Source of the DNA: Volvariella volvacea V23
Lineage: Eukaryota > Basidiomycota > Agaricomycetes > Agaricales > Pluteaceae
Assembly (NCBI GenBank): GCA_000349905.1
Contig: KB722743.1
Location: forward strand, 536,252-600,251
Direction: 5' to 3'
DNA: 64,000 bases
The notes beneath the pieces were generated by a model. The model was not told the DNA's origin, made no database searches, and worked only from the letters and a program-made list of their open reading frames with translations. Positions 26,606-37,200 of the stretch are shown one piece after another. Numbering within the stretch: the first letter of the stretch is position 1; each line of letters begins with the position of its first letter. The translations under genes were made by a program, and so were the position numbers.

Positions 26606-27160
26606 TTACTTTTTCTTCTTTCCTTTACCCTTCTTCTTGACTCCGCCACCAGATGGGGCCGAGGCAGAGGGTGTGACTGCGGAGGCAGTTGGGGCACTAG
26701 CTTGAGAAGCAGGTGCTTCTTCCGTAGGCGTTGGTTGTGACACAGGCCCCGACGAGACCGCTGGAGGGAGTTGGCGCTTATTGGTCATCTTTTGCATGAG
26801 AGATAAATTGAGGGCCTCGAAACGATTCAAAAAGATGGATGAATATGTTTTGAACTTGATACACTGTCAACGTTTCGGAATGAATGTCGGATGCATTATC
26901 GACCATGATCTGCATTAGCACGGCAGATCCTGAGGCGGCCAAACGTATAGCACGCACAGTCGTATCATCTGTAATCTTGAGGACGAGTTTTCCTTCGGAT
27001 GATTTCCATTTTACACAGTATCTCGCCTGCACTCGAGCGTTAGCCTTCGACGGACCTCGCCAGCACTACAGATGGCAAAAGCACTCGCCTTGTCGGGAGA
27101 CTTTTCGTACAGAGCCTCTGCTGCATCTTGGTATGCCTGCCAAGAGTGTATGTACACCAT
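26606..27160 (-). CDS. SRP21: Signal recognition particle subunit SRP9 (SRP21-type)
   Basis: Small cytosolic subunit of the signal recognition particle; with SRP14 it forms the Alu-domain heterodimer that pauses translation. Exons 27089..27160, 26958..27026 and 26606..26863 give 132 residues. Seen: MVYIHSWQAYQDAAEALYEK, then SPDKARYCVKWKSSEGKLVL, KITDDTTCIKFKTYSSIFLN and FEALNLSLMQKM, which is the complete SRP9 domain (about 1-80). It is followed by a fungal extension rich in Pro, Ala and Ser ending in a lysine-rich tail (KKKGKGKKKK). The first intron (27027..27088) starts with GC rather than GT; this is the only joining that keeps the conserved SPDK-ARYCVKW junction with a normal intron length. 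The gene is transcribed away from the carrier gene, with 265 bp between the two ATGs. Confidence 0.9.
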
Positions 27161-27425
27161 GGCCACGGCCGCGCATACAAAGAGCAGAAGCTCGCTGTTG
27201 TGAGGAATTTACGTGACTGTCACATAGTGACGACAGAGTAACGGCGTTACTGTCACTTCTCAATTGAAAATTGGACACCGTTAGAGCCGGTCAGGTCCTC
27301 CGCTTGCTCGAAATTTACCCTGTTCCTCTCTTCTTGCCTCCTGCCATTCAAGGAGCCTTTCGGAGCTTGCTTTTTTGCTTTCTGCCCCTCATATACCACT
27401 AGAACACTTCTTGTCGACGTCCAGG
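27161..27425. promoter_or_regulatory. Shared bidirectional promoter, SRP9 / carrier
   Basis: 265 bp separate the divergent start codons, so both 5' UTRs and core promoters must lie here. No clear TATA box is visible. Confidence 0.6.
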
Positions 27426-29116
27426 ATGGCCACGGAACAAAAGAAACGTGAGTGAGATGGCTCCACATCAAATCTTTCGTGTCGGACTTAAGTTGACCAT
27501 ATGTTGCTGAACCTTTGATGGATCCTCCATAATCTAGCTCTGCCTTTTATTGCCAACTTTGCTGCTGGTGCAATTGCTGGAATCTCCGAGATTCTGACCT
27601 TCTATCCTCTCGGTAAGCTTCTCGTTCCGCTTCCAAGCTAGAATCTCATTGGCGTTGTATCGGTAGATGTGGTACGCTCTTTTCGGAACATGGGGACCTG
27701 AGTAAAATCATAGATGATGCTATCTGTCGGATAGGTCAAGACTCGCATGCAACTGGAAACGGGAGCGTCCAAGCATGGACTCATAGGAAGCTTTAGGACG
27801 ATTATCAAGGAGGAAGGGTACGTCATGGCCTCTAACACTGTCACACGATCATTAATTTCTGGGTGTTGTTAGCGTTGGTCGTTTGTACCGCGGTGTGTAT
27901 ACCACGAGCACTTCAATGGCGTCACTATATTCATACCCCGAAAGGTCTTCTCCCACCTCTTCTGCTGGAGGCACCTAAACGTGCAGTGAAATTGTGAGTA
28001 CATTAATATGATAGAATGCCCAGACTCACCTGGCCCCAGTGCTGCTAATGACTTTTGGGGCAAGACCTATATGAATATGGCTGGAGAGTCCAAAATGAAT
28101 CAAAAGCTTTCCATTCTGACCGGCTGCAGTGCTGGAGCAACTGTACGAACTTTTTAATCCCGTCCTAATCAAAGCATCATCCCAACATTATGACATCATT
28201 TTAGGAAAGTTTCGTCGTTGTTCCATTTGAACTCGTCAAGATCAGGTCAGGCTTTCATTCATTGGCATGAGGCTTCGCCATCTGACGTAAGGGATAGGCT
28301 TCAAGATAAGACAAGCACATACAAGGGCCCTATGGATGTCGTGAAGCAAATAATCCAGAAGGAAGGTGTACTTGGATTATACGCAGGAATGGAGTCAACA
28401 TTCTGGAGGTAGGGCCAGACGCTATTCTTCGTTGAATGGCGGTCATATGCAATATATCTCTCTTATCCGCCATGAATAGGCACTTGTACTGGAACGGCGG
28501 TTACTTCGGGTGCATCTTCCAAGTCCGTGCACTACTACCTAAGGCCGAGGTGATTATATACAAGTCGACCTTTGGGCGCTGTAATGCTAACAGGAGAGTG
28601 AAAGACTCAACAAGGGCAACTCCTGAACAACTTTATTTCTGGATCTATAGGTGGTTTTGCAGGCACAGTCCTCAACACACCGTGCGTCTACCCTTTCCCT
28701 TTCTATCTTCTTAACGTTAACTTACGCTCCTCCCATCAGCTTCGATGTCAGTACCGTCCCACCTCCCTCTTACACTAATCTTACGTTTCTCCCTACCTAG
28801 GTCGTAAAATCTCGGATCCAAGGGACCAAAAAGGTACCAGGCGTAAAACCCAAATACAACTGGACGTACCCGGCTCTCGTAACCATCTTCCGTGAAGAAG
28901 GTCCAGGAGCTTTGTACAAGGGCTTCGTACCTAAAGTGCTGCGACTTGCACCTGGTGGTGGTGTCCTGTTGTTGGTTGTCGAGTTCACCTTGGGCGTATT
29001 TAGACAGGGTGAGTTTTTCTGCTGCTATCCCTTCTCTTAAGTTTCCGCCTTTCTGCATAAGATAGCTAACGAATTGATTGTGCTTTTGTTTAGCCCTTGG
29101 ACCTCCTTACATCTAG
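27426..29116 (+). CDS. ODC1: Mitochondrial 2-oxodicarboxylate carrier
   Basis: Inner-membrane SLC25-family transporter, closest by sequence feel to Odc1/Odc2, which exchange 2-oxoadipate and 2-oxoglutarate. 297 residues from 14 exons: 27426..27447, 27538..27612, 27667..27671, 27735..27817, 27873..27892, 27945..27993, 28040..28142, 28205..28245, 28298..28408, 28480..28549, 28605..28681, 28740..28746, 28801..29008, 29094..29116. All three carrier signatures are present: PLDVVKTRM, PFELVKIRL and PFDVVKSRI, each after a membrane helix. The usual Gly-rich odd helices occur (FAAGAIAGISE, FISGSIGGFAGT). Two exons are tiny: 5 nt (ATGTG) and 7 nt (CTTCGAT), completing the first and third signatures. 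Without them the conserved motif is lost. The last exons are duplicated as a relic at 4222. The exact substrate is inferred from family resemblance. Confidence 0.9.
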
Positions 29117-31430
29117 ATAACCTTGTGAACTTCACAGTACGAATACCCCCGCCTTGATTGGAGCTCGGTTTGCATACATTTGGTCCTAGGTCACCATGAG
29201 AGTAAACATAAGTTATGAGGCGTAAATCGTACATAAACGTTATAAACTGGATAAGATGACACACTTTGCTATAGACGAATAACTTGATCCAGTGCACGCT
29301 TAGATATAACCTACAATCTTGAGACTCGAGCAGGAGATATACAGTCGATTCTCATAGCAGATGTAAGTATCGCAGGCTCTCCTAGTAAATTCGATATCTC
29401 AGGTGTCGAAGTGCATACACTCTATAATCGTTGATCCTGGAATATCGGACGATATATGCCTGCGAAACAACGAACGACGATCCTATTGCATCCCAACTAA
29501 AGTGATGTTCAGCAAGACCATAACGCTATTGATTTTTTTCCCAAAGTATTTCGACAGAGCCTACGGGGCGGAACTACACAATTTTTGAGAAGTATATAAT
29601 CCTGGCATAAGGGACTCCTGATTAAAGATCATGTTGCTTCTAGTAGGTGGCCCAGTATATATCGTATCCACGCTCTTCCAGAGATCGCAATACCAGGGTA
29701 TCTTGCTCGTGGCGGTAAACTTCCCGTATTGCCACTGAGGCCCCTTGTAACGAGCCATGGTCGAACCGGGATTTGAACATCGCCCCAAGAAGACCAGCGG
29801 TGTTAGGTGCCCAGGTGTGGCAAGATATGTACCGAAGAGAGGGTAGACAGATCATCCCCGAGAGTGAAAGTGGTCCCTGAATATCGTCATCAGGAATGGG
29901 GATGGTGAGTAGCCGTATCACCTCGTCGGAGATGCTAGGACATGCATCTAACGCAAACGTCTTGCACCGAGCGACTGGTGGAGGAATGTGAAGAGAGAGT
30001 TGTTGTCAACCCTGGGATCACGGATCGTGAGGCTGAAAAGATGGCAGTTTGAGTGGGTAAGGAGGGTGTGAATCGATGGAAAGAGATCAGGGTGTGCTTC
30101 GCGTACATAGTTGCTGTAGATGTTCAGCTCTCGAAGGCGAGGTGTTACAATACGGTCAAGTATGGGGTTTATATGAAATCCAGTGAGATGAAGAAGTCGA
30201 AGGGCAGGAATGGTTACAAGTTCCGTGGTAAAGTCTTGTGGACGTAATCCAGTAAAATCACCGCATCGCATACTGAGTGATGTTACGTTCGTCAAACGGG
30301 GTAGTACATCTGCGACGGGTCGAATGTATTTGACCATGACGTCGACCTTTTCTAGCTGGGACCAAGGAGTAGATTCGGGTATAAATTCAATCCAGTTCAC
30401 TTTTCGAAGTTGGGGTGAGCGGTTGATTACTCCCCAGATTTGGTCCTGTGCGGCTTGCTCCCATTCCCATAGCATTATCCCTCGTACAAACACAAGGTTC
30501 CGGGGGGTAGGGAGCGGTAAAAGTCGTCCTTGGGCGAACTTGGATCGCAATTTGATTTGGATTGTGTGCCATCGATCGGCATATGAGATAAATAGATTGA
30601 GTATTTCAACTAGCATCTCAACTTCTTGTGAGCTAGGAGGTGGATTCGATCGAGAGCCTTGACTAATTGATAGATTGAGAGGACAAGTCTCTCCCGTCCG
30701 GATTAAAGATAACTCAGCTAGTCGGACGATGCTAACTGACTTGGGTGATTGTATCAAGACCGTAGACCAAGCCGTTGGCATGTTGAGCGAAATGATGTTG
30801 CGCCATGTTTGACATACGTGAGAGAGCGACAGTAAAGAGCTGAAGTGAGCATAAACTTGGTCAGAACTGTATTTGTATCTCGTGAGGTGGAATATTTCCA
30901 CAAGCACATCTTCAGGAAGTGTAAAAAGACTGGTAGTGATTGGCGACGATGCAGCATCATCGTTTGATTCTGCTGGGGAGTGGTAAACCACTGATGGCTT
31001 TGGGTTACTATCAGATGGAAGTATCTTTGCCCAAAACTGTTGCTCTAGCAAACCCAGTTTATCGTAGTGTTCAAGTTAATTGTGCAAATTCAACTGGATA
31101 GGACATGGACTATTTGCAGACCTTTTTGAGACATGCTTGAAGTAGTTAGCTCCCGGTTGAAGTTGAATCTATACGCAACAGAACGTTGAGGGCTGGTGCT
31201 GTCGGCTATTTCAGAAACCTCAGTCTCGACCCTTGCGCGCCAGTGCAGAACTTGAAATTGGGTTACGGTATCGATTCTGGTGGGTGTGACAGTGACATTT
31301 AGAGTGACAACTGCTCCGAAGTCACGACCAACTGACCTTAGATTACATATAACAGGGAGCATATCTAATACGGTCTACATCTATTAGAAATCAGCCTCTT
31401 TGCGCTCCTTACTGTGAGTGCCAGAGAAAT
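28850..31430. repeat. Segmental duplication, right copy
   Basis: Counterpart of 4222..6590. Here the carrier gene is complete, so this is probably the parental arrangement and the left copy a derived fragment. The F-box gene in this copy carries a 19-bp deletion that the left copy does not share. Confidence 0.8.
29640..31134 (-). pseudogene. F-box protein B, frameshifted copy of A
   Basis: Same structure as F-box A: a 13-nt first exon (31122..31134, encoding MSQK), a 77-nt intron, then a long exon from 31044. The F-box region (TLPEDVLVEIFHLT... SHVCQTWRNIISLNMP) and LRR-like part are well conserved. At about 29962/29963 a 19-bp segment present in A is missing, so the frame runs into TAG at 29948..29950 after about 380 residues. 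The last about 93 codons of A's C-terminus remain intact in another frame down to 29640. It is either a recent pseudogene or a gene truncated by about 100 residues. No GT/AG pair nearby restores the frame. Confidence 0.75.
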
Positions 31431-31697
31431 ATTAATTAATAAGGTCAGTCGTGCATAGTCCATGGTTTTATTGACAACTACATATGGTGGGTAAATACCA
31501 GAGGTAAGTAAATGTGGGTCGGCCAACAGTCAGCCTCCAACAAAAAACTCGTGGGGAAGTGTCAGCTATGACATACTATTTTCGCGCTCACAATTGAACT
31601 ATTGGGTGGATTGGGACTTTGCAGCAGTGAGACACCAAAATCATGACTTTGTTCAAGAGCCAAGCCAAGCAAGCAAGGCGTCTGTCTGCCTACAATG

Positions 31698-33156
31698 CTA
31701 AACGATAGGGCGATTCAGAGTAGAGCAAATTATATCTCGTCTTTCCCGCTTCAGTGATTCTAGGACTAAAATATCCCAATCGTGTATGTCTACGTCGTCA
31801 GATATCTTCAGGTGAGTACTTTGCAACGACCCGTGTAGAAAGCGTGACTGAATCATGAACCCAAAGAACCCAGGAGTAGGTGGAAAGCATCCCTTGAAGG
31901 AGAATGACCAAAGGGAAGGCAGGATTGGTGCTTCAGATGAAGCAGAAAGGTCCAGAAGCTGGATCACACCATCCCCAGGATTTCTACACTCCAATACGAA
32001 TTCCCGCAAGGTGCTGTTCCCAAGATATCGAAGGAAACCGCACAATCGCCCCTCATTGCTAGTAAAAGAGAGGCTGAGCACTAGGCGTTCTAGTTGACAA
32101 GCCGAGCCTTTGAGGAATAGAATCACATATGGTAGATAAATATGCCCCATTTCACAAGGGTATTGATTCGAAATATTGACATACAGGTCCTGTAGTGATG
32201 GTGCAATTATGTGGTAGAGAAATATGGTTGCATAGAATCCTATGATGGTAAGCTTACGGAGAAGGGGAAGTGTTGCGGATGGGCCTGTGACCCGCAGCAG
32301 ACCATCGAAGCGAACATAAAGGATAGTGAGGTGGGTAAGCTGAGGTAGCTTGAAGGCGTCCATAACGTGATGAGTGCCATCGCAGACTATACCAAAATGC
32401 TCAATCTGTGCCCATGGTGCTGATTTGGATATGACGTCTCGCCAGAAGACTCATAGAAGCTGTTTTGAGCAGCCCAGTGCTTGCCAAAACTGCTCCATTG
32501 TGGGACTATCAAGCCAATCTGATTTCAAATTGACTGTACGTCTCTGGGGAGATGTAAATGAAAAAGATGGCTCGTCGTCAGGGATTAGATGAACACTCTG
32601 CCATCGATTGCAATATGGGAGGAAGAGGTCGAAAAGTGCCTGTACGAGCCACAGTCATTATAAATTGCCAAATCGAGAGAGCATGAATCTCCTGTCCGAA
32701 TGAGCCACAGCTCCACCAATTGCACAATTCCTTTCTGAGGTCGTATATCGATTGTAGACCAAGCCCTCGGCATATCTCCGATGAGGATTGACTGCCATGT
32801 GCAACAAATTTGTGAAAGTGGCATTAGTAGTCAATCTTCCAATCATACTCATCTGCCACTAATTCGAGTATGCTTATTTGCACATCTGCTGAGATTGTCC
32901 GGATGGATGGGGTGGGAGTTGATGAAATGCTAGCTGTTGGGTCATCCACTTGCATCATGAAATCAGTTTCGCTTGCTGTAATCGACACATCATGGGTCTG
33001 AGATTCAGAATGGGCAAGAGTCCCTTCGGACCCAAGTCGGGGACTATCCGATCTCATAACCCTCTTCCAGAAGTCCTGTTCTAAGTATGGCAAATTGTTG
33101 AGTTGCGAGGAGACAATTCAGTATCAGCGAGCATCACAAGCACCTTTTTGTCGCAT
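31698..33156 (-). pseudogene. F-box protein C, degraded copy
   Basis: Third member of the A/B family. It keeps the 13-nt first exon (33144..33156, MRQK), a 63-nt intron and the EQDFW start of the next exon. The F-box region is interrupted by a stop at about 32824 and an internal deletion. The following block (QICCTWQSILIGDMPRAWS) continues in another frame and shifts again near 32620. The C-terminal 220 residues (31698..32363) are open and match fragment D. The multiple lesions make it a pseudogene. Confidence 0.75.
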
Positions 33157-33479
33157 ATTGTCGGACAGCCTGTGCCTTTGGATAAGTCCTAGAATAAGCT
33201 AAATGTTGATGATGATAAGAGCGAAGCTGGGTCACGTGCGAGAATAGCGAGTTGTTCAATAGCACTGGCAAAAGATATTCGTTCGATTATCGCAAATGCT
33301 TGAGACGGAACCAACAAGTGCAAGTGTTGTAGGTATCATGTCGTCGTGAAAGGTGTGTCATTCTCCCTGTTCTTTATTATGGGGATGAAATGGAGTAGAT
33401 TTGGTGATACATGAAAAATCCATCTATAAGAGCAGATACATAGTAGCATTCGCAATATATCGCCCTTGATCTAGTCTAC

Positions 33480-35694
33480 TTAGAGAAAAGACCCAGAGTC
33501 ACCACCGGCACCCCCGGACCCAAATGCATCCACAATCCCCTTTCTCCACTTCTCCCAAGCCCCATCCTTATCCACTCTCACCCACAAAGCCTGTTCGGCA
33601 TGTATAAACAGCCCTTGTGTACCCCTCGTCCCACCGGTACTATCATACGAAGGGGTATCTAGATCAGTCGATGGAGGGTACGGACTTGCGGCCTTTGTGC
33701 ACATTTCAGACAAAGCAACGCCATTGACGAGTCTCCCAAAAATGTTGGCTGTGGCTCGGAGAGGGCATTTGGGGGACGTTGGTGGGTAGGAGACTTTGCT
33801 TGGTCGCGACTTTGGGGGTTTCGGGCTCGAGGGTGAAAACTGCCCCAATGCAAATGTGGGTATGGATGCGAGGGAAGGTGGGGGTGAGGAGAACAACCGT
33901 TGGAAGGACACGAGTAGTTTGTGAAATGGCGTTTGGAGGGCGTTGTGCGGGTCGAGGTACCATCGTTTTGCGTCTGGTGTGAGGCCTAGGAGTTGAATTG
34001 GACTTAGTCACCCACGGTGTTCAGATCACAAGAGGGAGTTGGAGGAGAAAAACGTACCGAAACCGACAGAAAGGAAGATAACATTCTTGACACAGGTTTT
34101 CTTGCCTTTCCTGTGGAGTTGGATGAAGATGCCTTGGGGTGGGGTGGTACCAGTTGAAGGGCTTTGGGTGGTAGTAGCGGCAGCAGCAGCCTTGGCTTTA
34201 GCGTTCTGCTCGTTCTGCCACTTCCAAATCACAACCGACGCATCCCAAAACAGCTGGGTCTATGGTATAGTTATTATATATCAACCACACTCCAAACTGG
34301 GATATTAAGAGGGAATGAAAGGAGAGACACGTACATCATCGTGGATGGCATCGGTTTTGTAGTATTTCGTTTTTGATCGTGGGTCTTTGAGGATGCATTG
34401 AGTCAGGACATCGTCTTTGCCTAGACGGCCGTCGTTGGCATTTATTGAATATGACAAGCCTTTGTTATCGTTGATGTCCTCATAACCATGGGGCTCGGAT
34501 GGAAAATTGGATTCTAGCTCAGGATCAGAGCCCCAAATACTAGAGTATGCAGCTCGACTCCTTTTTGCAATTAATAGTGACTTGGCAAATGGGATAGAGG
34601 AGAATAGGTACACGGCTTGTGGTGGAGAGTGATAGTCTGAACCAGGATGAGGTGCAGAGAAGTGGATTTGGTATGGGTATTGCTTTGGCTGTGAGGGCAG
34701 CAGAGATGACGATGGTGCTGAGAAAAAAAATAGGGTGGTGAACGGTTGTATAGGTGGAAGTTGAAGTGCTAGGGTTTGTGGGTTGAAGTAGAGGTGGTGA
34801 ACGTCTAGACACTTCACAGGAAGGAATTGGGAGTTGAACCATAGCCATTGCAGTGTCGTATGGTATAGTTCGCAGAGTAGTGGCAGGTGGCGATGCCAAT
34901 AGGCTGGGTTCAGCGCCAGCCAAGACCTGGATAGGAATGAAGACTCATCCAAATCACTGGTAGACACTTTATCCTCAGTCGGCACAAGCGTGACGAGCTC
35001 AGCACCCAATGGAGACGACGTGCGCCTGTGCATCTTGGTCAGACGGACAACGAACAGCCCCCAGCCTTTTGCCAGGCTTGCACCCTGCTTCCCTCTAGTC
35101 GTCATCTCATGTAAGATACAGTACGACTGTCTCTCATGCTGGCTCAAGGTACTATTGTTTGTAGTTGGCTCATTGAACAACACCACGCGAAACCACCTCC
35201 CGATCCCTGGTGTGTCACCATTCCGGGTCGCAGCCACCTCGACTCCCAACTGCGTACATTCCTTCACACTCTCTATATCCAACATCCTCCGCACAACATC
35301 CTTCCATTGCTTGCATTGTGCGGCAGTAGGTTGAGCCTCATAGTACGTCTTGTACGTGTACTTGGCCGGAGGAACGGAGAGGTTTTCAAAGCAGGCTATT
35401 AAGCTGACTAGACTAGGCCCTGGGCTTGGGTCATGACCCTCAGGGTGGAGGCCCTGTCCTTGTCCGTGTTTGGGTTGGAAACACTGTTGTATTCGAGATG
35501 GAAGAGAAGGTGCTAACATCGAGAACCCTGCGGAGCCAGAGTCGGAAGCCGGCGTATTCCGGGGTGTCTTGAGGGAATTTGCAGGGAAGTGGCTGTAAAA
35601 GGATATTAACGCCGCTGGAGGTGTGAAGAAAGTGGGTGGGTGAAGCTCGCCTCAGAAGAGTGAAGACATGAAAAATGAAGAGAAAGAAGTGCAT
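33480..35694 (-). CDS. Uncharacterised multi-exon protein, probably secreted
   Basis: Function not recognised. Three exons join cleanly: ending at 34335, then 34058..34259 and 33480..33985 (introns 75 and 72 nt). An upstream exon from ATG 35694 (hydrophobic start MHFFLFIFHVFTLL) must be joined through an intron whose ends, roughly between 35530 and 35450, I could not fix; an ATG at 35519 would give a leaderless alternative. The whole protein is about 700 residues. Visible blocks: WKDVVRRMLDIESV, NGDTPGIGRWFRVVLFNEPT, SAPHPGSDYHSPPQAVYLFS, FIQLHRKGKKTCVKNVIFLS, ANIFGRLVNGVALSEMC and FIHAEQALWVRV. The last three resemble, from memory only, motifs of an unnamed fungal secreted family (FIQLHGKA..TC, ENVFGRLLNG); I would not assign an activity. 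Splicing junctions with preserved phase argue that it is functional. Confidence 0.65.
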
Positions 35695-37200
35695 TTTATT
35701 CAGGGCTTGTTCACTCTGCCCTCATAAAGTCGATCACCCAGCGGAGTGACACCGAGACTTTCGATGGACTTGGGTCTGGGCGTTTTTCCTGAGCTTTTAG
35801 TGCCGGGTGTATACAAGAGCAAATGATGTTATGAAACTATGAGGCATCTCTTGGAATATGATCGTGCAAAAGGGCTACTGAATGTCTGTTTTGGAGAAAT
35901 GCAATTTCACTCCAATTGCGAGGCGAGCGTGGGGTCGTGACGTCTTGGCCCACTGTGGAAATGCAACCATCTCCCTCAGAAACGCCGGCAGAAGCGTACT
36001 TGGCAGGCAACGAGGCAGTTGCGGCTCACTTGGACGACTGGTCCATGTGATGCATCTCTTGTGCAGAAGTCAGAACTCACAAGACCACTTCAAGCTCAAA
36101 GGTGAAAGCCACTGGAGCTTCACCCTCGATGGCTGAATCTGGGCAGATAGACCCGAGCCTTGAACACGTTGCTGCAGGGCAGATCCAGAACGTTACCTCA
36201 CAGTGACTGTTGGAGTAATGAATGGGGTTAACAGGTAGATCCTACTTGTTATGGTCAACACCCAGCTGAGTGTGCATCATAAGGTGTTTTATGGCCGCCT
36301 TCATCGTTTTTGACGCAGCCATAGAGCAAGAGCCTTTGTAGCTCGAGCTGAATTTGGCTCGGTTGTGGAGGGACCCTTGGCGAGGGAGCTCACGTGCTCT
36401 CTCAAGTTGAGAATTGTTGGAGCCAGGTTGGGTTCCTGGTCTTCCCTTAGCCCCTACCTTCCTCGTCGTCTTCCCTCAGCTCCATTGCTAGCCAGATTCC
36501 CTTCTTTTCTGCCTGGAATTTTGAATGGCTTAGTTAGTGGTTTACAAAGAGCTTCGTTGAGGTCTATGGGCATCCTGCAACAATCGTACGTTTTTTGAAA
36601 ATTTCAACCTCATATGGACTGGCACCCTGCAAGAATTTAGAGAGAAGCGCTGGTGGAGCAGGGTGTATTGATGCAATCGCCTTAGCAGGTCTTCGTTGTT
36701 CAGGAATTACAGAGAACGTCGAGATACCTAGAATCACATTCAATCTTTGGTTACGCTCTCACAAACAGAATTAACTGCGCATATATCCACTATTTCGCTT
36801 TCAAGCGTGTCTTCCACGTCTATCTTTGCACATTTCTTATTTCAGAAGAGCGCTGAATGCCATTAGTTATTGGCATCATCATCATTATTGGACCCTTCTT
36901 CATGCTGATACATCTCATTGCAAGTCCCAGCAACTCACTTCATGCACTGTAGCTACCAAAAATTAACTTCAGTTTACCTATCCTCAACCCTCAACCGTTT
37001 CATTCATTTCAGTACCCTCCACTAATTCCCTCCCAAATCTGTATCTATCCACCCACACCTTCCCGTTTTCCTGGTCTTCCTCACCTCAGCTGTCTCAACA
37101 ACAATAACAACCCACACCAACCCCGTTTTACTACACTCTATCTAATACCCCTGCCCCTAGCCTTTTTTGGATCAAACTCACATTCCAAGTTCATTTAACA
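35695..37200. other. Intergenic, with pyrimidine-rich promoter of the next gene
   Basis: No gene supported. The last about 250 bp (36940-37200) are strongly C/T-rich on the plus strand, as is common before highly transcribed fungal genes. Confidence 0.5.
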
